Part shown: positions 7,688 through 13,208 of the stretch, piece after piece
Position numbering within the stretch: the stretch's first letter is position 1
How the letters are laid out: every line of letters begins with the position of its first letter
From: Frankiales bacterium
GTDB lineage: Bacteria; Actinomycetota; Actinomycetes; Mycobacteriales; SCTD01
Assembly: GCA_025966295.1 (NCBI GenBank)
Contig: JAOPVD010000225.1
Location: forward strand, 1 to 13,848
DNA length: 13,848 nt
Reading direction: 5' to 3'
Made by a program: the position numbers and the translations under genes
Notes under the pieces: model-generated
What the model was told of the DNA's origin: nothing
Database searches by the model: none
The model's input: only the letters and a program-made list of their open reading frames with translations

Positions 7688-7750
7688 ACTTCGGTCCGGT
7701 CCGGGACACCCTGCCACGCGCGGCGCCTCACCGCGCCGACGTTCGAGGAC

Positions 7751-7756
7751 TAGCGT
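7751..7756 (+). promoter_or_regulatory. Putative -10 element of a leaderless recO promoter
   Basis: TAGCGT, a TANNNT -10 match, lies exactly 6 bases before the recO GTG. Transcription would begin on or next to the start codon, and no Shine-Dalgarno sequence is present. No clear -35 is visible. Confidence 0.5.
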
Positions 7757-7762
7757 GGGGCC

Positions 7763-8488
7763 GTGAGCCTGTACCGCGACGAGGGAGTCGTCCTGCGTGT
7801 GCAGAAGCTCGGCGAGGCGGACCGCATCATCACCCTCCTGACCCGCCGCCACGGCCGGGTCAGAGCGGTCGCCAAGGGGGTGCGCCGTACCCGCTCGAAG
7901 TTCGGCGCGACGGTCGAGCCGTTCAGCCACGTCGACGTGCAGCTCTACGCCGGCCGCAACCTCGACATCGTGACCCAGGCCGAGAGCCTGCACTCCTACG
8001 GCGGGGAGCTGGTCGGCGACTACCGCCGGTACACCTCCGGCACGGCGGTGCTGGAGACGGCCGAGCGGTTGACCGCTGAGGAGCGCGAGCCGTCGCTGCG
8101 GCTGTTCCTGCTGGTCATCGGGGCGCTGCGGGCACTCACCGAGCGCGACCCGTCCTTGGTCCTCGACGCCTTCCTGCTGCGCGCGATGTCGGTGTCGGGC
8201 TACGCGCCGGCGCTGCAGGACTGCGCCCGCTGCGGGGCCACCGGACCGCACCGGGCGTTCTCGGTCCCGGCCGGCGGGGTGGTGTGCGTGACCTGCCGGC
8301 CTGCGGGTGCGGCCTCGCCGAACCCGGCCGCGCTGGCGCTGATGTCCGACCTGATGGCGGGGGACTGGGCGGGCGCCGAGGCCGCCGCGGCGGGCGTGCG
8401 CCGGGACGCCAGCGGGCTGGTCGCCGCCCACCTGCAGTGGCACCTCGAGCGCGGCCTGCGGTCCCTGCCGCTGGTGGAGCGGACGTGA
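7763..8488 (+). CDS. recO: DNA repair protein RecO
   Basis: A 241-residue RecO. In the RecFOR pathway it helps RecR load RecA onto SSB-coated single-stranded DNA and anneals strands. The N-terminal OB-fold begins with the typical YRDEGVVLRVQKLGEADRIITLLT. The C-terminal helical part contains a zinc-finger-like four-cysteine site, C154-A-R-C157 and C175-V-T-C178, as in many RecO proteins. The GTG at 7763 fits a leaderless start. The stop overlaps the uppS GTG by 4 bases, so both are co-transcribed. The recO–uppS pair is conserved in actinobacteria (Rv2362c–Rv2361c). Confidence 0.95.
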   Translation: MSLYRDEGVVLRVQKLGEADRIITLLTRRHGRVRAVAKGVRRTRSKFGATVEPFSHVDVQLYAGRNLDIVTQAESLHSYGGELVGDYRRYTSGTAVLETAERLTAEEREPSLRLFLLVIGALRALTERDPSLVLDAFLLRAMSVSGYAPALQDCARCGATGPHRAFSVPAGGVVCVTCRPAGAASPNPAALALMSDLMAGDWAGAEAAAAGVRRDASGLVAAHLQWHLERGLRSLPLVERT

Positions 8489-9267
8489 GGAAGCGCTCCT
8501 ACGCCGCCCCTGCGCGGCACCCCTCCGGTGCCGTGCCCCCGGTGCTGTCCCAGGTGCCGCGGCACGTCGCGATCGTCATGGACGGCAACGGGCGCTGGGC
8601 CAAGGACCGCGGCCTGCCGCGCACTGCTGGGCACGAGGCCGGCGAGGCGTCGCTGTTCGACGTCGTCGAGGGCGCCATCGAGATCGGCGTGAAGTGGGTG
8701 TCGGCGTACGCCTTCTCCACCGAGAACTGGAAGCGCTCGCCCGAGGAGGTGCGCTTCCTCATGGGCTTCAACCGTGACGTCATCCGCCGGCGGCGGGACG
8801 AGATGCACGCCCTCGGGGTCCGGGTCCGCTGGGCCGGCCGCCGGCCGCGGCTGTGGCGGTCGGTGATCGCCGAGCTGGAGGCCGCCGAGGAGCTCACCGG
8901 CAAGAACGACGTCTGCACCCTGACGATGTGCGTGAACTACGGCGGCCGGGCCGAGATCGCCGACGCCGCCCGGGCCCTGGCGCTGGACGTGGCCGCCGGC
9001 CGGGTGAACCCCGACAAGGTCGACGAGCGGGTGCTGGCGCGCTACCTCGACGAGCCCGACATGCCGGACGTCGACCTGTTCCTGAGGACCTCGGGGGAGC
9101 AGCGCACCTCGAACTTCCTGTTGTGGCAATCGGCGTACGCCGAGATGGTGTTCGTGCCGGAGCTCTGGCCGGACGTCGACCGGCGGGTGCTCTGGCGGGC
9201 CTGCGAGCAGTACGCCAGCCGCGACCGCCGTTACGGCGGCGCCGTCCCGAACGAGGTGCCGTCATGA
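8485..9267 (+). CDS. uppS: Isoprenyl (undecaprenyl/decaprenyl) diphosphate synthase
   Basis: A 260-residue cis-prenyltransferase that condenses isopentenyl diphosphate units to make the polyprenyl carrier for cell-wall synthesis; in mycobacteria the equivalent Rv2361c makes decaprenyl diphosphate. The hallmarks are all present: HVAIVMDGNGRWAK (27–40) with catalytic Asp D33, the R..GH loop, YAFSTENWKR, the CVNYGGR segment, and DLFLRTSGEQRTSNFLLWQ near the C-terminus. The GTG at 8485 is supported by GGAG at 8476–8479 and a GTGA overlap with recO. The first ~25 residues are a basic, non-conserved extension typical of actinobacterial forms. Product chain length cannot be judged from sequence. Confidence 0.95.
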   Translation: MRKRSYAAPARHPSGAVPPVLSQVPRHVAIVMDGNGRWAKDRGLPRTAGHEAGEASLFDVVEGAIEIGVKWVSAYAFSTENWKRSPEEVRFLMGFNRDVIRRRRDEMHALGVRVRWAGRRPRLWRSVIAELEAAEELTGKNDVCTLTMCVNYGGRAEIADAARALALDVAAGRVNPDKVDERVLARYLDEPDMPDVDLFLRTSGEQRTSNFLLWQSAYAEMVFVPELWPDVDRRVLWRACEQYASRDRRYGGAVPNEVPS

Positions 9268-9632
9268 CCCGCCTCCACCACGTGAACGTGCTCGTGCCGC
9301 CGGGCCGCACCGACGCGGTCGTGTCGTTCTACGAGCTGCTCGGCCTGACCCGGGTCCCGAAGCCGGCGGACGGCGTCACCGCCGCGGGCGCGTGGTTCGA
9401 CTTCCCCGACGGCAGCACCCAGGTGCACGTCTCGGAGCGGGACGGGGAGCGGCACCCTGCGCAGCACTTCGCGCTCGCGGTCGAGGACCTCGACGACGTC
9501 GTGCTCGGGCTGCGCCAGCACGGCCACCCGTGGCACCCCGGGACGGTGCTGTTCGGCGCCCGGCGCGGCATGACCGCCGACCCTGAGGGCAACGGCGTCG
9601 AGCTCGTCGAAGCCGTCGGCCCCTTCGCCTGA
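9264..9632 (+). CDS. VOC superfamily (glyoxalase/dioxygenase-like) protein
   Basis: A 122-residue single-module protein with the vicinal-oxygen-chelate pattern. It opens with a first strand LHHVNVLVPP and a following helix SFYELLGLTRV. A central QHFALAVEDLDD strand then supplies a His, and the last strand PEGNGVELVE supplies the Glu. These His/His/Glu positions suit metal binding, so an enzymatic role is possible, but the substrate cannot be inferred. The ATG overlaps the uppS stop (ATGA), with GAGG 7 bases upstream at 9253–9256, so it is the third gene of the recO–uppS unit. It ends 31 bases before the convergent zur stop. Confidence 0.85.
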   Translation: MTRLHHVNVLVPPGRTDAVVSFYELLGLTRVPKPADGVTAAGAWFDFPDGSTQVHVSERDGERHPAQHFALAVEDLDDVVLGLRQHGHPWHPGTVLFGARRGMTADPEGNGVELVEAVGPFA

Positions 9633-9663
9633 CGCGGGCCTGGAGGGGGCGTCGAACCGGGGC

Positions 9664-10044
9664 TCAGCTGGCGCAGGCGCGGCAGGTGCCGAAGACCTCG
9701 AGGGTGTGGCTGACGTCGGAGTAGCCGTGCTCGCTCGCGACCGCGGTGGCCCAGGCCTCCACCGCCGGACCGGTGACCTCCACCGTGGCGCCGCAGCCGC
9801 GGCACACCAGGTGGTGGTGGTGCTCCTCGTCGGCGCAGCGCCGGTACACCGACTCGCCGTCGACGGTCCGCAGCACGTCCACCTCGCCGGCGTCGGCAAG
9901 TGCCTGCAGGTGCCGGTAGACGGTGGTGAGGCCCACTGCGGTGCCCTCGTGGCGGAGCGCGTCGTGCAACGCCTGGGCGCTGGTGAAGCCCGCCAGCTTG
10001 GCGAGCGCCTCGGCCACCGCGGTGCGCTGGCGGGTCGGCCTCAT
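9664..10044 (-). CDS. zur: Zinc uptake regulator Zur (Fur family)
   Basis: A 126-residue Fur-family repressor. A winged helix with GLTTVYRHLQAL (38–49) precedes the dimerisation and metal region. The structural zinc site is C81-x-x-C84 with C121-x-x-C124. Residues D56, C70, H76 and H78 match, with constant spacing, the regulatory M-site of Streptomyces coelicolor Zur as I recall it. H75, H77, E96 and H113 likewise match its second site. Together with the adjacent znuACB genes this supports Zur rather than Fur or PerR. The ATG overlaps the znuB stop by 4 bases, so zur is the last gene of the operon it probably controls. The M. tuberculosis counterpart is Rv2359 (FurB/Zur). Confidence 0.93.
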   Translation of the reverse strand: MRPTRQRTAVAEALAKLAGFTSAQALHDALRHEGTAVGLTTVYRHLQALADAGEVDVLRTVDGESVYRRCADEEHHHHLVCRGCGATVEVTGPAVEAWATAVASEHGYSDVSHTLEVFGTCRACAS

Positions 10045-10856
10045 CGCGCCACCAGCCGGCGCGCCGACCCGAGCAGCACGGCCACGAGGAAGCCGCCGAG
10101 GGCCAGGACGACGGTCGCGGCGCCGGGCGCCACGTCGGCGTAGAACGCCACCACCAGGCCGCTGACGGACGCCACCGCGCCGACCAGGCAGGCGCCCAGC
10201 AGGGTGGCCCGGAACGACCGGGTGAGCTGCTGGCTGGTGGCCACCGGCACCACCATGAGGGCGCTCACCAGCAGCAGCCCGACCACCCGCATCGCGACGG
10301 TGACGGTGACCGCCGCGCTGACGGCCACCAGGATGTTCAGGAAGCGCACCGGCAGCCCGGAGACCCGGGCCACCTCCTCGTCCTGGCAGACCGCGAACAG
10401 CTCGCGGGCGAAGACGGTCACGACGGCCAGCACGGCGACCGAGAGCGCGACGATGACGACCAGGTCGGTGCCCGTGACGCTCGACAGCGAGCCGAACAGG
10501 TAGCCGACCAGGGTGGCGTTGGTGCCGCCCGGGGCCAGCCCGATGAGCAGCACACCGCCGGCGATGCCGCCGTAGAACAGCAGCGCCAGCGCGACGTCAC
10601 CGCTGGCCCGGCCCCGCTCGCGGACCAGCTCGATGGCGACGGCGCCGGCGATGGCCACCACGATCGCGGTGAGGACAGGGGCGGTGCCGAGCAGGAAGCC
10701 GAGGGCCACGCCGGTCAGGGCGATGTGGCCGATGCCGTCGCCCATCAGCGAGAGCTTGCGCTGCACCAGGAAGGTGCCGATGGCCGGCGCGGCCAGCCCG
10801 ACCAGGACGGCGGCGACCAGCGCCCGGCGCATGAAGTCGAACTCGAGCAGGCTCAC
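10041..10856 (-). CDS. znuB: Zinc ABC transporter permease
   Basis: A 271-residue ABC-3 family permease for zinc or manganese, located in the cytoplasmic membrane, with about seven to eight hydrophobic segments. The conserved QRKLSLMGDGIGHIALTGVA segment follows the first helix (32–51). A cytoplasmic coupling loop around DEEVARVSGLPVRFLN should contact the ATPase. The GTG start overlaps the znuC stop by 4 bases and the stop overlaps the zur ATG. Zinc specificity rests on the linked zur and Zur-box-like operator rather than on the permease itself. Confidence 0.92.
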   Translation of the reverse strand: MSLLEFDFMRRALVAAVLVGLAAPAIGTFLVQRKLSLMGDGIGHIALTGVALGFLLGTAPVLTAIVVAIAGAVAIELVRERGRASGDVALALLFYGGIAGGVLLIGLAPGGTNATLVGYLFGSLSSVTGTDLVVIVALSVAVLAVVTVFARELFAVCQDEEVARVSGLPVRFLNILVAVSAAVTVTVAMRVVGLLLVSALMVVPVATSQQLTRSFRATLLGACLVGAVASVSGLVVAFYADVAPGAATVVLALGGFLVAVLLGSARRLVAR

Positions 10857-11620
10857 GTCAGGCCGAACCCGGCGCGCTGGGGCGGTAGGCCCTCGTGGGC
10901 GTGCAGGTGCACGTGGTGCGGGTCGGCATGGTGCCCCTCGGGTTGCGGCGGCGGGCCGTCGGAGACCACCCGGCCGTGCGACAGCACGACCGCCCGGCCG
11001 ATCAGGCCGGCCAGCGGGCCGAGCTCGTGTGCGACCAGCACCACGCTGCCGCCGGCGTTGGACAGGTGCCCGAGGGCGCCGGCGAGGGTGTCCTGGCTGT
11101 CGGCGTCGACGCCGGCGGTGGGCTCGTCCAGCACCAGCACCTCGGGCTCGCCGGCCAGCGCCCGGGCGATCAGCACCCGCTGCTGCTGGCCGCCGGACAG
11201 GGTCGCCACCGCGTCGTGCACCCGATCGGCCAGGCCGACATCCTCGAGGGCGTGCGTGACCGCGCGCCGGTCGTCCTTGCTGAAGCGGCGCAGGCGCGAC
11301 ACCCGGCCGGTGCGGCCGCTGGCGACGACCTCGCCGACCGTCGCGGGCACCCCGCCGCCGACCGCCAGCCGCTGCGGCACGTAGCCCAGCCGCGGCCAGT
11401 CGCGAAAGCTGCGCAGCGGCGTCCCGAACAGCTCCAGCCGGCCGGCGGCCAGCGGCACCAGCCCGACGAGGGCGCGGACCAGGGTGGTCTTGCCCGATCC
11501 GTTGGCACCCAGGACCGCCACGAACTCGCCGGCCTGCACCCGGACGTCGACGTCGTCGAGGATGCGCCGGCCCCCGAGGACCACCTGGCCGCCGGTGAGG
11601 TCGAAGACGGGTGCGGTCAC
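10853..11620 (-). CDS. znuC: Zinc ABC transporter ATP-binding protein with His-rich C-terminal tail
   Basis: A 255-residue ABC ATPase that powers zinc import. Walker A is GANGSGKT (38–45), the Q-loop is VPQRL (81–85), the ABC signature LSGGQ is at 141–145, Walker B is VLVLDE (161–166), and the switch His is H198. After the core the protein ends in a tail with seven His in 13 residues (H230, H231, H235, H236, H238, H240, H242), separated by Asp, Pro, Val and Leu. This is a plausible cytoplasmic zinc-binding or sensing segment, though that is inference. The GTG start overlaps the znuA stop by 4 bases. Divalent-metal family assignment is firm; zinc comes from context. Confidence 0.93.
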   Translation of the reverse strand: MTAPVFDLTGGQVVLGGRRILDDVDVRVQAGEFVAVLGANGSGKTTLVRALVGLVPLAAGRLELFGTPLRSFRDWPRLGYVPQRLAVGGGVPATVGEVVASGRTGRVSRLRRFSKDDRRAVTHALEDVGLADRVHDAVATLSGGQQQRVLIARALAGEPEVLVLDEPTAGVDADSQDTLAGALGHLSNAGGSVVLVAHELGPLAGLIGRAVVLSHGRVVSDGPPPQPEGHHADPHHVHLHAHEGLPPQRAGFGLT

Positions 11621-12462
11621 GCGCAGCCCAGTGCGGTGTGCAGGGCCTGGGCGTTGCGGCGCTGCACCGACAGGTAGTCGTCGTCGCCGGTGACGCCCTC
11701 GACCGGATCGAGCACCGCGGTCTTGGCGCCGATCTCGGCGGCCACCGTCCTGGCCACCTTGGGGTCGACCAGCGACTCGAAGAAGATGGTGGTCACCCCG
11801 GTGGCCTTGGCGAACTTGGCCACCTCGGCGACCCGCCGCGGCGACGGCTCGGCGTCGGGGGTCAGGCCGCTGATGCCGCGCTGCACCAGGTTGTAGCGGT
11901 CGGCCAGGTAGCCGAAGGCGCTGTGGCTGGTGACGATGTCGCGCCGCGCGCAGCCGGTGAGCGCGGTCGTGAAGGTGGTGTCCAGGGCGCCGAGGGCGGT
12001 GGCCACGGCCTTCGCGCGGGCCCGGTAGCCGGCGGCGTGCTTGGGGTCCTTGGCGGCCAGCCGGTCGGCCAGGCCGGTGGCGGCGGCCTGCATCCGCACC
12101 GGGTCCAGCCAGACGTGCGGGTCCTTGTCCGGCAGCTGGCCCACCACGGCGCCGAGGTCGTAGCCCTGGCCGCCGCCCTGCAGCACGTCGTCGACGGCCG
12201 GCTGGAAGCCCTTGAGGTGGACCACGACCGCGGCGCGCTGGACGGCGCCGACCTGGCGCGGCGTCAGCTCGACGTCGTGCGGCTCGGCGCCCGCCTTCAC
12301 CAGGTCGGTCACGACCACGTCCGGCCCGCCGACCTGCTGGGCCAGCCAGGCGAACGGGTAGGCCGCGGCGATCACCTCGAGCTTGCCGCCGGTCGCCGCC
12401 GAACCGCTGCCGCAGGCCGACAGCAGCAGGACGGCCAGGAGCGGGAGGGCGGTGCGGCGCAT
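11617..12462 (-). CDS. znuA: Zinc ABC transporter substrate-binding lipoprotein
   Basis: A 281-residue cluster A-I metal-binding protein (ZnuA/TroA type). A short signal peptide ends in the lipobox L14-S-A-C17, so the mature protein should be lipid-anchored outside the membrane. Probable metal ligands are H62 (AEPHDVEL), H116 (DPHVWLDP), H180 (TSHSAFGYLADRY) and D252 (LDPVEG). The His-rich flexible loop seen in many zinc-specific members between the first two ligands is absent; that region is Gly/Gln-rich. C171 and C280 could form a disulfide. It is the first gene of znuA-znuC-znuB-zur. The ATG is 6 bases after a -10-like GATGCT, so translation is probably leaderless. Confidence 0.93.
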   Translation of the reverse strand: MRRTALPLLAVLLLSACGSGSAATGGKLEVIAAAYPFAWLAQQVGGPDVVVTDLVKAGAEPHDVELTPRQVGAVQRAAVVVHLKGFQPAVDDVLQGGGQGYDLGAVVGQLPDKDPHVWLDPVRMQAAATGLADRLAAKDPKHAAGYRARAKAVATALGALDTTFTTALTGCARRDIVTSHSAFGYLADRYNLVQRGISGLTPDAEPSPRRVAEVAKFAKATGVTTIFFESLVDPKVARTVAAEIGAKTAVLDPVEGVTGDDDYLSVQRRNAQALHTALGCA

Positions 12463-12468
12463 GCGCCC

Positions 12469-12497
12469 AGCATCAGTGAAATGAAAACCGTTGTCAA
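12469..12497 (-). promoter_or_regulatory. Putative znuACB-zur promoter (-35 TTGACA, -10 GATGCT)
   Basis: Read on the minus strand, a perfect TTGACA (12497–12492) is followed by a 17-base spacer and GATGCT (12474–12469). Six more bases lead to the znuA ATG. Position 2 A and position 6 T of the -10 are kept. The predicted start site falls on or beside the ATG, implying a leaderless mRNA. Confidence 0.6.
12482..12496. promoter_or_regulatory. Putative Zur box (operator)
   Basis: TGAAAACCGTTGTCA is a 7-1-7 inverted repeat: TGAAAAC, a central C, then GTTGTCA. The halves match at 6 of 7 positions, and it resembles the Fur/Zur-type TGAAAA..TTTTCA operators of actinobacteria. It covers most of the -35 of the znuA promoter, so bound Zur would block RNA polymerase. 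A further TGAAA at 12477–12481 extends it. It lies in the only clearly AT-rich patch of the window. Confidence 0.65.
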
Positions 12498-12769
12498 AAG
12501 TGCTGGAGGGCGGACGCGATCACCAGGGCCACCACCGCGCCACGCAGCAGCCGCTGCGGCGGCCGCGTCATCGGCCAGGCGAGGAACAGCAGCCAGGCCA
12601 GCAGCGCGGCCACCAGCAGCAGCAGCACCCCGCCGACGGCGTTCTCCAGGACGAGGCCGCCGAGCAGCAGCCCGAACACGAGCAGGAACGGCACGATGCG
12701 GGGGAGCCGGGACAGGAGCACGAGCACCGGTCCGCTCCGGCGCTCGACCTTGTGGCGGAACGTGGTCAC
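12494..12769 (-). CDS. Small membrane protein, DUF6703-like
   Basis: A 91-residue protein with three hydrophobic helices at about 24–41, 45–66 and 74–89, after a basic N-terminus (FRHKVERRSG). The pattern LSRLPRIVPFLLV, an AWLLFLAWP segment and PPQRLLRGAVVALVIA recalls the uncharacterised actinobacterial DUF6703 family; this is recognition by eye. The GTG at 12769 is the only reasonable start: the frame stays open far upstream, but that part is antisense to the next gene and not protein-like. The gene is divergent from the ABM-fold gene with 18 bases between starts. Its stop codon lies inside the Zur-box palindrome, so the znu promoter overlaps its 3' end. Function unknown. Confidence 0.72.
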   Translation of the reverse strand: MTTFRHKVERRSGPVLVLLSRLPRIVPFLLVFGLLLGGLVLENAVGGVLLLLVAALLAWLLFLAWPMTRPPQRLLRGAVVALVIASALQHF

Positions 12770-12774
12770 TGCCC

Positions 12775-12780
12775 TAGCCT
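12775..12780 (+). promoter_or_regulatory. Putative -10 element of the ABM-fold gene (leaderless)
   Basis: TAGCCT, a TANNNT match, lies 7 bases before GTG 12788, with no Shine-Dalgarno sequence in between. It sits in the 18-base divergent gap. Confidence 0.4.
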
Positions 12781-12782
12781 GC
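12777..12782 (-). promoter_or_regulatory. Possible -10 element of the DUF6703-like gene, overlapping the opposite -10
   Basis: On the minus strand CAGGCT sits 7 bases before GTG 12769, and it overlaps the plus-strand TAGCCT by four bases. It departs from TANNNT at position 1, so support is weak; the only further argument is that this is almost the whole intergenic space. Confidence 0.22.
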
Positions 12783-12787
12783 CACCT

Positions 12788-13165
12788 GTGATCGTGGTGA
12801 CCCGGTTCGACGTGCCGGAGGCGGACAGCGCCGCCTTCCTGCCCAAGGCGCAGGCCGCGCTGTCGGCGTTCGCCGCCCGCCCCGGCTTCGTGCGCGGCCG
12901 GGTCGGCCGGGCCGCCGACGACCCGACGGCCTGGCTGCTCAGCACCGAGTGGGACAGCGTCGGTGCCTACCGGCGCAGCCTCTCGGCGTACGACGTGAAG
13001 GTGGACGCCGCGCCCCTGCTGGGGCTCGGGCGGGACGAGCCCAGCGCCTTCGAGGTGCTGCTGGCCGAGGACGACGCCGTACCGCCGGTGCAGAGCCCGA
13101 GCCGCCGGGCGGCGGACGCCGCTACCGCTGGTCCCGGCGGAGAGGCGCGGGAGGCGAGGCCGTAG
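12788..13165 (+). CDS. Antibiotic biosynthesis monooxygenase (ABM)-fold protein
   Basis: A 125-residue small cytoplasmic protein. Residues 1–95 show the ferredoxin-like dimeric alpha/beta-barrel pattern: strand IVVTRFDV, a helix rich in Ala, the RPGFVRGRVGRA strand, WLLSTEWDSVGAYRRSL, and a final FEVLLAED strand. The last ~30 residues are a Pro/Ala/Arg-rich tail of low complexity. Similar proteins beside glyS and zur are often annotated as ABM-family; whether it is an enzyme or a binding protein cannot be told. The GTG at 12788 is chosen from the -10-like TAGCCT 7 bases upstream and from where similarity to the fold begins. The TAG stop is 43 bases before glyS. Confidence 0.75.
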   Translation: MIVVTRFDVPEADSAAFLPKAQAALSAFAARPGFVRGRVGRAADDPTAWLLSTEWDSVGAYRRSLSAYDVKVDAAPLLGLGRDEPSAFEVLLAEDDAVPPVQSPSRRAADAATAGPGGEAREARP

Positions 13166-13168
13166 GGT
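13163..13168 (+). promoter_or_regulatory. Possible -10 element of glyS
   Basis: TAGGGT overlaps the stop codon of the ABM-fold gene. A start site about 7 bases downstream would leave a leader of some 34 bases that includes the GGAG at 13200–13203, 5 bases before the glyS ATG. No clear -35 is seen. Confidence 0.3.
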
Positions 13169-13208
13169 CGTGCTCCACCCGCCGACCGCCAGCCGGACTG
13201 GAGCTCCC

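Noticed and set aside
6279..7766. Open plus-strand frame (495 codons) antisense to the EAL gene
   Set aside because: The translation is Gln/Arg/Gly/His-rich with no recognisable domain, while the minus strand carries an intact EAL domain with all catalytic residues.
9631..9663. Possible terminator hairpin (GACGC…GCGTC) between the convergent VOC and zur genes
   Set aside because: Only a 5-base stem with a loop of about a dozen bases and no T-run on either strand; too weak to call.
11611..12777. Open plus-strand frame (388 codons) antisense to znuA and the DUF6703-like gene
   Set aside because: Compositionally biased shadow; the minus strand shows a lipobox and conserved metal ligands.
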